A stretch of 64,000 nucleotides of DNA from Biscogniauxia marginata (lineage: Eukaryota; Ascomycota; Sordariomycetes; Xylariales; Xylariaceae). The stretch lies in assembly GCA_022695795.1 (NCBI GenBank), contig MU404085.1:338053-402052 (forward strand), given 5' to 3'. Within the stretch, counting starts at the first letter, position 1, and each line of letters begins with the position of its first letter. The position numbers and the translations under genes are program-made. Positions 1 through 10,517 of this stretch are shown here, piece by piece. The notes under the pieces are model-generated. The model made no database searches, was not told the DNA's origin, and saw nothing but the letters and a program-made list of their open reading frames with translations.

Positions 1-962
1 GTACAGCTTCTCTCGCGGCATGCCAGAGGCTTGGATACCAGCACCTACCACAGGTTCGTTGCTATACGCTATCGCGAAGTAATCAATCTTCATTTATTTG
101 AGTAATATAGGCGAGCCTTGCCTTCAGCGCCGTGAAGATGATACTATTCATTACTGATAGCCAGGCCGCTTGCTTGGAGATATCATCATCTTTACCTGAA
201 AGGTTGGCTGTACCGAAGCCGTAAGAGAGCTACATACGATGAACAGCTGTTAGTTACCATGGATTATGGTGTGGAAGATCGACACGCACCACAAGAATTT
301 CATTGCCATCGTTCAACGTGAGGGAAGGGATAAGCTCCCCTTTGCTAGCCCGTCGAAGCAATAGAAGTCACTCTCGTTCCTTAAACAGACAAAAGGATTA
401 TATTGGTATGGATTAGGATTCAAAATTGAAAAGAATTTCTACTGATACCCCGAAAAGATAGTAGGGCTGTAAGAGGAATTGGAGTTTGCGGAAGTAGCTT
501 TTTTTCTGGGAAATCATCAAGGTTGGAATCATTGGTTATTCGAGTTCCAACAGAGCGCTTATAATATCTCACAAGTGATTTCTTCATTGATCAACTACAT
601 CACCGTGTTACGTGTAGATTAAGAGAAAGTGCCCCTAACCCCTTTACCCCTTAATAGCTAGGTGCTTAGCTGCTGTGGTATGTTGGGGCCAGTCTGTGCG
701 TGTCGTTACACAGCTGGTCTGGCCGGCCAATGAGGATTCCTACGCACCTAGCAATGAGACTTATCTATTGGGTGTCCACCTATTCAAGCCAACACAAGCA
801 CAGCGTCACAAGGCAAGCCCTCTATATGGGAGTAGGTGATAACGACGTTCCGTTGTGTGGGGAGCCAGAACTACTGGTACATGAGATGCCGTAACCTATA
901 TTAGTAATTACCTCTTTTTCGGTATGTATTACTACCTATGTATCTAATGATCTGTCCCCTCC
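1..962. other. non-coding stretch at window edge
   Basis: I see no gene here. The only open frame above 60 codons (700-894, +) has no family resemblance or splice context. The stretch lies downstream of the FAD oxidase, which ends at 963 on the minus strand, so it should hold that gene's 3' flank. Confidence 0.5.
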
Positions 963-2847
963 TTAAGGAGTATTCACGCGCGTCTTTGTCCTACACAGCC
1001 GCCCATCAGATTCTATCTCCCAGTTCTCACTGCCGACCGCGGTAGGACCGTAGAACATATCACGTGGGTCATATTTCTCCTTGATCCCCTTCAGCTTGGC
1101 GTAGTTATTCCCGTAGAGAGCCTCCTGAAAGTCGGGCTGGTGCAAACCGGCCTCGTTTAGGTACGCGCCACCTCCCGGAGTTAAGGCTTCCAGCGCCGGC
1201 GCCAGCACATGCGTAACATGGCGCTGCCCGGCGACATTTGCCTCGTAGTTAAAGCGATCGTATGGTCTTTTTATTAAACATGTTAGGAAGAAATGAATGG
1301 GAAATAGGGGGATAGACAACTGCTTACGTTCCAAAGACGCTCACAACTTGTGTTGAGCGCCAGAGCGGATGAACTGAATTGGGTGCAAACGGTGCACGCG
1401 CGACATTAACGGACATTCCAGAATAAACACCGCCATTTTTGGCTATAAACCTCAAAGCATCAGTGACAGACGTGGTTGATTCATCTGTCAAAAATAGGGA
1501 ACGCGGAAGAAACCTCCCGCCAATATTAAACTGAGAGATGTTCCACTGTGGGCTCATGGCCTGATCGGCTTCTAGATACGTAGGAAAGTCGTCGATGGCA
1601 TAATCTGAAAGGACGCATCAGCCTTGTTGAGGGGTGGCAGTGAGGAATTGATATTACTGACCATATACCATGTTGTTGTGATCTAGTGCATCAATTACGG
1701 TCTGAAGATGGGCCTGTAACTGTTTGGATGTCATGCCTGGGCCTATCAGTGGCTGAAGCGAGAAGAATCCGTCCGCAATTATCCAAATGCCTCCCACGCC
1801 AGCATCTGTAGTCTTGAGCTGGGCCAATAGAAAGGTATGCACGACGCTCCAGAATGCTTGATCTGTTGCATCCTGGCTGGTGAAGGTTAGTCTAGCTGCC
1901 GCAAATAACCCATCTGGATACGTCTTCACTGTCATAGACAGCACAGCCGCGTAAGTCCCGCCGCCACCACCCGATAGAGCCCAATAGAGGTCAGAGTTCT
2001 CTTCTGGGGTAGCTATTAGTCTTTGTCCGCCGGATGTGATGACTTCCCACTCAAGAACTTGGTCGGCCCCGAGACCGTACGTCGATGAAAGAGTTCCATG
2101 GCCTCCCCCTTGCGTATAACCTCCCGCAACGCCGATCGATGGGGCGACTCCGCCTATCACTATAAGCCCTTGATCATGAGCAGCAGCTTGAGCTTGACCA
2201 TTCAGGACACCGGCTCCCATTCTCATTGCTTTTCCATTGTATTGAGGTGAGGAGTAATCGAAAATAGAGATATCTTGCAAATGGTGAGTCCAGAGGGCTA
2301 ACGCGCCAGCCCCCGTCGATTTAGATAGATAATCATGGCCGGTATTCCGGATCACTAGCCGGATGTTATGCTTTTGAACAAAGTCAAGGGTCGACTGGTA
2401 GTCTTTATCTGAAGTCGCGTTTACTGCATACCGGACGTACGTGCCGATGACGCACTGGGCCTCGTGAGGTGTATAAGGGTCGCAACTCATGTTGGCATAA
2501 AAAGGGGCCATTGGCGATGACGAGGTGACAAGGTGAGTCTCGGGGTAATCCCAGACGGATCGAAGCTGTTCACACGCCTCGGCATCGTACTGAGCGAACT
2601 GGCTATCATGACACTTGCTGGCGATAGGAACCGTCGCAATGAGCTTTCCCTTAAGTGTCTGATTGAACATGTTACATTCCGCGTCAGATGGCCAGCATGA
2701 GTCCCCCGGAAAACAGCGGCATTTTGAACTGTTGTATCCGGCTCCGAGTATGAGGGCCGCTGATAGCTCGTTCCGGTTCCGTAACAGGAACGCAGCAGCG
2801 GCAATAAGAACAGCGATTGCAAACATCGCTGAGCGCGGGAGCCCCAT
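963..2847 (-). CDS. FAD-linked oxidoreductase, berberine-bridge (BBE) type, three exons
   Basis: Exons on the minus strand are 1662-2847, 1328-1604 and 963-1266. The introns, 1605-1661 and 1267-1327, have donors GTCAGT and GTAAGC and keep the frame, giving about 588 aa. A hydrophobic N-terminal segment near residues 7-22 suggests a signal peptide or anchor. The PCMH-type FAD-binding domain is seen in the RNTGHDY motif, whose His is the expected covalent flavin site, and in GGYTQGGGHG. The usual second flavin-binding Cys is absent, so a single covalent link is likely. The last exon carries the C-terminal BBE domain (YLNEAG, KYDPRDMFYG). Relatives oxidise sugars, alkaloids or fungal secondary metabolites; the substrate cannot be told. 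No biosynthetic cluster is visible around it. Two degraded relatives lie at 22.2-23.5 kb. Confidence 0.9.
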
Positions 2848-3814
2848 CTTGGTGTGTTCGATGAAATGAATCTATGATTAACAGTAGGATATTCCAATTT
2901 AGAAAATAAAATCAGTTTAGGAAGATAAATGTTAAACAAAGGCAAGACACAAGCTCTAGATTTCCAAAGCCTTCGAGGTGGGATGCAAGGGCGAGCTCCT
3001 TGCGTGCTAGATTACATAGCCGCAATAGAAAACCCACTAACAGCTACCTTCTTGTTCTTCGTATGTATTGTTACTTCTGGACTCTCTAACTGGCCAATGT
3101 GTATCCTATTAATGTCACACAAATCCATACTTACTTGCGCAAGGCTCCGAGGTTACGTACCTGTTAAGAGACAAGATTTACACCCCCTTTGTGCATTCAT
3201 TATTTACATTTTATAGATTCACGCCACCATTCTTATCCGTTGTCCACGGCCCTCGGTTTATGCTAAGCGCCCCATGCTATCTACCCCCTCCTCTGCAGAA
3301 ATTTTTACTTGAGAAATGATCCCGAACTGGATAATGAATAGAAGCGTGACTATTCGTCATGCTGTGTTTCCATACCTTATAGCTGATATAAAACAGGCTT
3401 GCGTTGTAGGTTCGTAGACAAGAGCTGTAAGCCAATTCCCATGTAACGTCAGTGTTGGGGAGCATGCCGAATTTCGGCGACTGATATTGCAAGGCCTGTC
3501 TACTCTATTAATTCATTTTGCATATATAACATGTAGCCATTTTCTTGATTGCACGGGTCGCCGTCTACTGTCTTGGTTCCCTTGTCATCGTTGTGTTGAA
3601 ATACAGGGTTATGAGGTTGCTTGATTAGGTGAAGAGCTATCTAGAGTATGTGGGAGGACCTGTTCCTTATATACATGACGGCTGCGGTGACCCTGTACCT
3701 GTACATAACAGCTACCCCCTGGACACCTATTTCAGCACGTTGTTCGTTTACTACTAGTGGCCAGTTTATGTACCTTCCGAGAACCTCCATGCTTGACTCT
3801 AAAGTGCTGCTAAA
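2848..3814. other. divergent intergenic region with a solo LTR
   Basis: This lies between the start of the FAD oxidase (-) and the rhodopsin-domain pseudogene (+), so it would have held both promoters. No supported gene is present. Open frames at 2929-3216 and 3277-3492 look like chance. The region contains the solo LTR at 3594-3737. Confidence 0.5.
3594..3737 (+). mobile_element. solo LTR (144 bp) with 5-bp target-site duplication
   Basis: The element starts TGTTGAAATAC and ends TTTCAGCA, the TG...CA ends typical of retrotransposon LTRs. It is flanked by the direct repeat CGTTG (3589-3593 and 3738-3742). A TATA-like stretch (CTTATATACA) lies inside, as expected of an LTR promoter. The first 11 bases equal the start of the family at 15542, 19957 and 50391, but the body differs, so it is a related or diverged family. 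It ends 77 bp before the start codon of the rhodopsin-domain pseudogene. Confidence 0.75.
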
Positions 3815-5048
3815 ATGGTAAATATAAGCCAGACCGGGAAGTCTGTCTTAATTCTAGTTATCATATTTACCATTGTTTGCACGCTGTTTATTGCAATGTG
3901 TTTCTGGGCGGCAAGGGTTTCGAAGCGGTCTTTTTACGCAGATGATACCCTGGTATCCTTCGCTTACTTGAGTAAGCTCTCGCTTGGTGGTGTATCGTTT
4001 AGGTATATTTATAACCTAGCTTTACGTAGTTAAATACGATAGTTCTGGATGGTCCGGTACTACGGGCCGTTGCGAACGGGATGGGACAGCATATTAATGG
4101 CCTTACTGATTATGAAGTCAACTTACAAGGAAAGGTACTGTACCAAGCCATGCCATATATGCATCCGTTAATCGGTATTTCTAAAACAGGTGATCTTTTT
4201 CGCGGTCCAAATTTCATGGCTACTAGCGAGTGTGTTCGTCAAATTATCTGTGCTCTGGCTCTACACCCGGGTCTTCACGACGAAGAAGTTCAAACGATGG
4301 GCATACGGCCTCATCGGCATCATGATATGATACTGCATTGTCTTCCTTGGTATCTACACGACCAATTGTCGCCCTATTTATCAACCTTGGTCTCCGGTAC
4401 CTGGCGGATCGTGTTGAGAGATCAGCAAGAGCGACCTTGGAACAGTTGGCATCAACTTGGCGTTGGAACTTGCTGTTATATTACTCCCGATGCCAGCACT
4501 ATGGGGTCTTCAAATGCCTCTGCGTAATAAGGTGCCTGTTACTATTATGTTTACTATTATGTTTAGCTTTGGCATTTTGTAAGTCTAGCTGTTCTCAAGG
4601 AATATAATTATGTCTAGTATCACTAATGGCGCCTTAGTACCATAGGCATGATGTCTTGGAGAGCCTCTGTAGATGTCCATACTAGAAGTTCACCCGACTA
4701 CACTTATAACTTTCCCATAACTGTCATAATCAGCTTCTTCGAGCTCTGGCTTGGAATTATGGCCGCTTGTATACCTACTCTTGCCCCTCTGTTTAGAACT
4801 TATATCGAACCGATGTTGGAAAAGATAAAGAGTCTAGCCTGGCCTGGTCTCTTCGCGGCACTAAGGACATAGGTCTCAGCAAGATTAGCCATAATAGTCA
4901 TGGCGCAAGCAGATATAATCAGTTGGATAAGATCGAGTGGGGGTCTTCGCAAGATCGGAAGATCTCAGTATCAGGAGTAGCCACAACTACAAGCTGCATG
5001 CACGAGCCTCCGAGCAAGGAACTCAAGGCGAGCTTAAGTCATGACTGA
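3815..5048 (+). pseudogene. rhodopsin-domain (PTH11/SAT-like) integral membrane protein, broken
   Basis: Exons can be followed: 3815-3971, 4043-4134, 4190-4578 and 4638 onward. Introns are 3972-4042, 4135-4189 and 4579-4637, all phase-consistent with good GT-AG ends. The translation has the fungal seven-helix rhodopsin-like pattern: an N-terminal helix, an ADDTLV motif (DD loop), GMGQHI, a helix with KLSVLWLYTRVF, a C-P loop (NCRPIYQPW), LLPMPALWGLQMP, and a last helix ending ACIPTLAPLF. Three lesions are visible. TGA at 4328-4330 and TGA at 4415-4417 each stand where Trp fits the family. A frameshift near 4858-4870 separates the helices from a hydrophilic tail that stays open to TGA at 5046-5048. 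Splice sites are intact, so decay looks fairly recent. Sequencing error is the alternative but would have to occur three times. Confidence 0.82.
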
Positions 5049-6286
5049 GTTTATGTCCAGTAAGTTTTTGGAACTCCAGGCGTGTAGAGTAAGTGTATTA
5101 AGCCCGCCAGTCTAAATATTGAAGCATTTTGCCCGACGAAAGAAAATTCGAATGCTTTTGTGTGAAATCATTTGTGCTTACCTATCATGAAACTTAAGTA
5201 GGCTGAGCAGCGAGAGCTTTGCTCTGACTATGTTTGAACCCTGTTACTGTGATATGTAACGTCGGCGCGTTTATTCCCGTAGGTCGTAAACTACGTCGTT
5301 GTAAAAGGCCTTTACCGGCCAGGGCATTTAGTTCTTGCTTGTTGCCTTATTTTTAGAGATTTAATACGTTCACAAAACCACGATCATACTTGTGACTCGC
5401 GATCGTCTGATTTCAATGTAGAATTATGCTCCAGCAGGGGTAGACGGATGCATAGAAAGTACACATGAGATGGTCAGATATTAGTTGCAGCTGGATTGTC
5501 ATTATTCGGTTGGTGTAAATACCATAGCTTATAACGCTGAGGTGGGGGTTTGATATGTTCCATCACGAGGCCCTCGAAATTTCTCTAGACTGCCCGAGCA
5601 TTGCCAGATTCATATCCGAAGCTCGCTAGCAGTGTGAGGAACCGTTATTTCCTCATGTAATTCTTTTTTATTGTAATATAGACATTACTCGAGCCCTCGC
5701 GCCTTGGGTCTTATTGCAGTTTATGACAGGCACGCATATATTAGTATAGATAGATACCGATCTACCGCGTATATGTATTTAGGGGTGATTTCTGATTACG
5801 TAATCCGGATTGTCCGGCATTTTCCTCAGGTTATCACCTTTCTTAGCACTCCTAATTCAACATCATCTTTGTATTACATACCTTTGAAGGGCACATAATC
5901 CATACTAATTCTCTTATGCAAAACTGCGACATTGGATCATGTATTATCAATTGAATTCTCTATGACCTTTCTAATAACCTCGGATCGGAGCGTATATCTC
6001 AAGTTCTACATTCGGTGGAACCCCTCTTAGTCTCTTTCTTGTCCTGCCCTGTTCTCTAAGGTCGATATCACTGAATGTCCAATTGTGATATGAGGAGGTA
6101 CTTGCTACTTTCTGAAAAAGAGTTTACACCACACATCTCATTGTTCCGACCAGAGCCGTTGCCAGAGGATTGGAACTGGACGGTCAATATAATTCTGGGC
6201 CGTGGGATGGTTTTTATTATTTATCAACAGGAACATCCGTTTCGTATGGGAGAAATTTCATTATACGAGCACGGTGAACAAACAAT
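5049..6286. other. intergenic, nothing recognised
   Basis: No supported gene. It includes the upstream region of the GH35 gene. Frames at 5704-5898 and 6075-6311 have no family resemblance, and the second overlaps the GH35 start. Confidence 0.5.
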
Positions 6287-9200
6287 ATGTCTACAGCCAT
6301 GGGTGTTGTGATACCACCCCGGCGACAAACCTCGTTCACTCGAGGCGGCCTCGCTAGGACTATGGGGATCGCAGTTCTGCTCGTCGTGCTTTTAACATTT
6401 TTCAGGGACGGTGCGTGGTCACTTAGAGAAGTACAGACAGTACTCTTCCCCGACAAGGATGATTCGCTACACGATATAGTCACTTGGGATGAGCATTCGT
6501 TGTTCGTGCGAGGAGAAAGGGTTATGATCATGAGCGGCGAGTTCCACCCATGGAGACTCCCTGTCCCATCATTATGGCTGGACATTTTTCAAAAGATTAA
6601 GGCTATGGGGTTCAACTGTGTTTCGTTCTACAGCTATTGGGCTCTGTTAGAGGGGCAACCGGGGAATTTTACTGCAGAGGGCGTATTTGCATTTGAACCC
6701 TTTTTCGAAGCCGCCACCCAAGCAGGTATATATCTCATTGCCGTGAGCATGCCTTCCTATTACCCTGAATCCCACACATGCTAAAGTGCTTAAAGAGACC
6801 TGGCCCTTACATCAACGCCGAGGTCAGCTTTGGCGGATATCCGGGATGGGTTCAGCGCATTAAAAGCCGGTTACGTACGCCAGCGGATGACTATTTGACG
6901 GCTACCGACAAGTTAGTTTCAGGTCTATACCACACAGTCAGGTTACTGACGTCGATTAGCTATGTTGCCAACATTGACGCTATTATTGCTAAAGCGCAAA
7001 TAACAAACGGCGGTCCCGTAATTTTGTACCAGCCTGAGAACGAGTATACGACCTCGGTCATTCTGCCCTTTCCAAACGGTAAATATATGCAGTATATCGA
7101 GGACCAATCACGGAGGGCAGGAATTGTCGTGCCATTAATCAGCAATGATGCTGCTCCTTTAGGTCATAACGCACCCGGGACAGGCCTGGGCGAAGTAGAT
7201 ATTTATGTGAGTCTGTCGTATTGGGACCGCTTTCAATTCTTAACCGTTAAATAGGGACACGATGCATACCCTCTCGGATTTGACTGTGTAAGTAGGTTTT
7301 CTTGCTCTAAGCAACATAAGGCAAATATTGATATTCATATTCAGAGTACTCCCTTAAACTGGCCATCACTTGCTCTGTCCGGCGTATATCACCAAGTCCA
7401 CCAGTTACAGAGTCCTTCGACCCCATTTTCGTTACTCGAGGTTAGTTGACTACATATACTGAACCAGCAATCTCTAACTAGGACTAGTTTCAAGGCGGTT
7501 CTTTTGACCCTTGGGGAGGACCGGGGTTTAACAAGTGTGCTGCCCTCACAAACCATGAATTTGAAAGAGTCTTCTTCAAAAACAATTTTGCAGCGGGCGC
7601 AACAATTCATAATATCTACATGGTATCTCTATCAATATCTACTTGGCCAGCTCATTCCTAACGTGTCTTAGATATACGGAGGTACAAACTGGGGTAACAT
7701 TGGCCACCCAGGGGGTTATACGTCTTACGACTACGGTGCAGTGAGTAACAACACTAACCTTTCTCGGGAAAAACCGGGATTATTAACAATCATGAAGGCA
7801 ATATCGGAAGACCGCTCAGTTAGCAGAGAGAAGTATTCCGAACTCAAGTTGCAAGCTGAATGGTTCAAAGTCTCGCCGAACTATCTCGTGACGACACCTG
7901 GCGCCGCCGTTGTTTTGACGTATGCTACCAATGTTGCGATCACGGTTACCAGACTCTCGGGCAATACCAGCTTAGGGGAAGGCTGTTTCTTCATAATACG
8001 GCATAGTAGCTATGCCCGTACGTCTTCAGACACCTACAGGTTAAAATTACCGACATCAGAGGGTACCATCTCAATACCCAAACTCTTCAACGAGCTTACT
8101 CTTAATGGCCGCGACTCTAAGATCATTGTTACGGATTATAACGTTCGGGGGCTGACACTTCTATACTCGACGGCTGAAATATTCACTCACCAAAAGTATG
8201 AGGATAAGACTATACTCGTCGTATACACAGGACCAAATGAAGCGAACGAGCTAGCACTGAAGGTTGAGGGCATACCTAATGTTGTTGCTGACGAATCCAT
8301 AAAAGTTAGCAGGACATCCGAGCTCATAACTTTAGCATGGAATACTTCTACGAGCAGAAGGGTCGTTCAGGTTAATAATGACTTTCACATTTACCTCATT
8401 GGTAAGCCATCTGGCGGTGAAAGGGAGAATTCAAACTCACAAGATATCAGATCGGAATTCCGCCTACCGATACTGGGTACCTGAGGTCGCTAATTACTCA
8501 CCACTCATTATCAATGGGCCATATCTCATTCGTTCTGCTTCTATTCGAAGTGATATCCTTTCCATCTCTGCGGACTTCAACGCGTCGACTACCATTGAGA
8601 TCATCGGCGTACCCAACAGTGTGAAACAACTGCAAGTCAATGGGGACTCGGTTGATGCAGAATTGGAGAACGACACATTAACTGCACACATACCATATTA
8701 TGTTCCAAAATTCAAACTACCAACGCTAAGCGACTTACCTTGGACTTATGTCGATTCGCTTCCCGAAATTCGGGAAGACTATGACGATTCTCTGTGGGGT
8801 TTTGCAGATCATCTGACGACTAACAATTCATACCAAAGTCTCCACACGCCTACGTCGCTGTTCGCCGGCGATTACGGCTTCCATGCCGGGGTCTTAGTTT
8901 TCCGGGGCCACTTCGTAGCGAAAGGCGGCGAGAAAACGTTCGAGATCCAAACCCAAGGCGGCACCGCGTACGGGCACTCGATATGGCTCGACGACGTGTT
9001 CATCGGGTCGTGGATCGGAGACTCGAGCAGCGCCAGCCACGACGCGACTTACTCCCTGCCGCCACTCACGGAGGGCCGGTCGTACGTGCTGACCGTGGTG
9101 ATCGACCACATGGGCCTCGACCAAAATGGCGTCGTGGGCCTCGACACCGGGAAAGCGCCCCGCGGGATCCTCAAGTACCGCCTAGCGAGCACTTTCTTCC

Positions 9201-9751
9201 ACACCACACCCATCGTCTGGAAGATCACGGGCAACCTCGGCGGCGAGAACTACGTGGACCGCGCGCGGGGGCCTCTCAACGAGGGCGGCCTGTACGCCGA
9301 GAGGCAGGGGTACCACCTCCCCCGGCCCCCCATCGCCGACGTGTTCGTCCCCGGCTCGCCGCTCGCCCCCGCCCCGAAGCAGCCCGGCGTGGCGTTCTTC
9401 TCCGCACCGCTGGTGCTCGACCTGCCCGCGGACCAATACGACATCCCGCTCTCGTTCATCTTCGACCGCGGCGGCGGCATCTCGCGCGTCCAGCTCTACG
9501 TCAACGGCTGGCAGTTCGGCAAGTTCGTCGGCCACATCGGGCCGCAGACCAGGTTCCCGGTGCCCGAGGGAATCCTGAACTACGCGGGCGAGAACTGGAT
9601 CGGGCTCCTGGTCTGGACTATGGACGACGACGGTGGTGGCGCGGCGCTCTCGGACTTCCGCCTCGAAGCCGGGGTCCCGGTTCGGACGGGGCGGGCGCCC
9701 GTCGTCTTGGTTGATAGCCCCGCGTGGGAAAGACGCGAGGGCGCTTACTGA
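6287..9751 (+). CDS. GH35 beta-galactosidase, nine exons, secreted
   Basis: Exons are 6287-6742, 6796-6911, 6960-7206, 7255-7287, 7345-7440, 7488-7622, 7672-7740, 7798-8401 and 8451-9751. All eight introns are 47-57 bp and phase-consistent, giving about 1018 aa, the usual length of fungal LacA-type enzymes. It removes terminal beta-galactose from pectic galactan and arabinogalactan side chains outside the cell. The catalytic domain holds [15 protein letters not shown] (acid/base Glu near residue 219), [11 protein letters not shown] and SLLEFQGG (nucleophile Glu near 316, the last codon of exon 5), then [20 protein letters not shown]. Beta-sandwich and jelly-roll domains follow ([22 protein letters not shown]). 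The hydrophobic run [11 protein letters not shown] starts at Met26 (6362), which may be the true start of a signal peptide. Codons switch to strongly GC-ending from about 8870 on. Confidence 0.95.
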
Positions 9752-10517
9752 GTGGATGATATGTCCTCGGAACTTTACTCTGGGGTCGGAGAGGAGTAAT
9801 AGGGGTTAGAAATAAATCTTTTCCGTTGCAGCTTCGTTTAGTACTGTGGAATTATACGAAAGAAGAAAAAAAAAGTCATTTCGCGTAGTCCTCTCTATGG
9901 TCTCCTATAGGCGTGTCTGGCTTGGCGGTGATGAGGAAGGACAGGATAAGTAACATGAAACGAAATACATTTACCATCGCGTTATCTTAGCCGATTCTAT
10001 TCACCTCGAAGCCAGAAGACGGGTTTCAAACTTAGCCCTAGATCACTTCTTCGTTATATTTACGCGTCACCGGATAATGCTTTATGCTTACTTTATTCTC
10101 TTCTTATATGAAACCTTGAAACTTTATATACCTTTATAATCATTTCTTTATTCCTCGAGGTCTAGAGGTTTACTTGTTAATGTTCTAACGTTAACCGTTT
10201 TTAGCAGCTTTTTCTTTATCCGATTAGCCCCTTGTGCTCATCAATTGACGAACATAGGTCCCCAACTATCCACGTATACAATCATGGCATCTTGGTATCA
10301 TACGCAGATACACCATCTTCTAGGTTAAGCAGCTTTTTCCGTCTCATCTCTTTCCGTGCACATGACTTGATGCCCGCGCTCTCGTTGCTATGCTTATGTG
10401 ACTATCGTACAGAATCGTTGGTATATAGCCCGTATCTTTCTCTTCGGCACGCCCGCATCTAACCGTCTATCGCAGCAAACCCTCTATTTTTTAATACACT
10501 CCTTTGTGAAGTCCACA
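9752..10517. other. convergent intergenic region
   Basis: This lies between the stop codons of the GH35 gene (+) and the methyltransferase (-), so it holds both terminators. It is AT-rich with poly-A and T-rich runs. I see no gene; the open frame at 10232-10462 looks like chance. Confidence 0.5.

Noticed and set aside
3815..5048. Reading TGA as Trp (mitochondrial-type code) to rescue the rhodopsin-domain gene
   Set aside because: The gene has spliceosomal introns and nuclear neighbours using TGA as stop, and the frameshift near 4860 would remain.
8983..9714. 243-codon open frame overlapping the GH35 gene in another phase, and antisense frames at 8894-9535
   Set aside because: They are shadows created by the GC-ending codons of GH35 exon 9. 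Their Arg/Pro-rich translation has no family resemblance.
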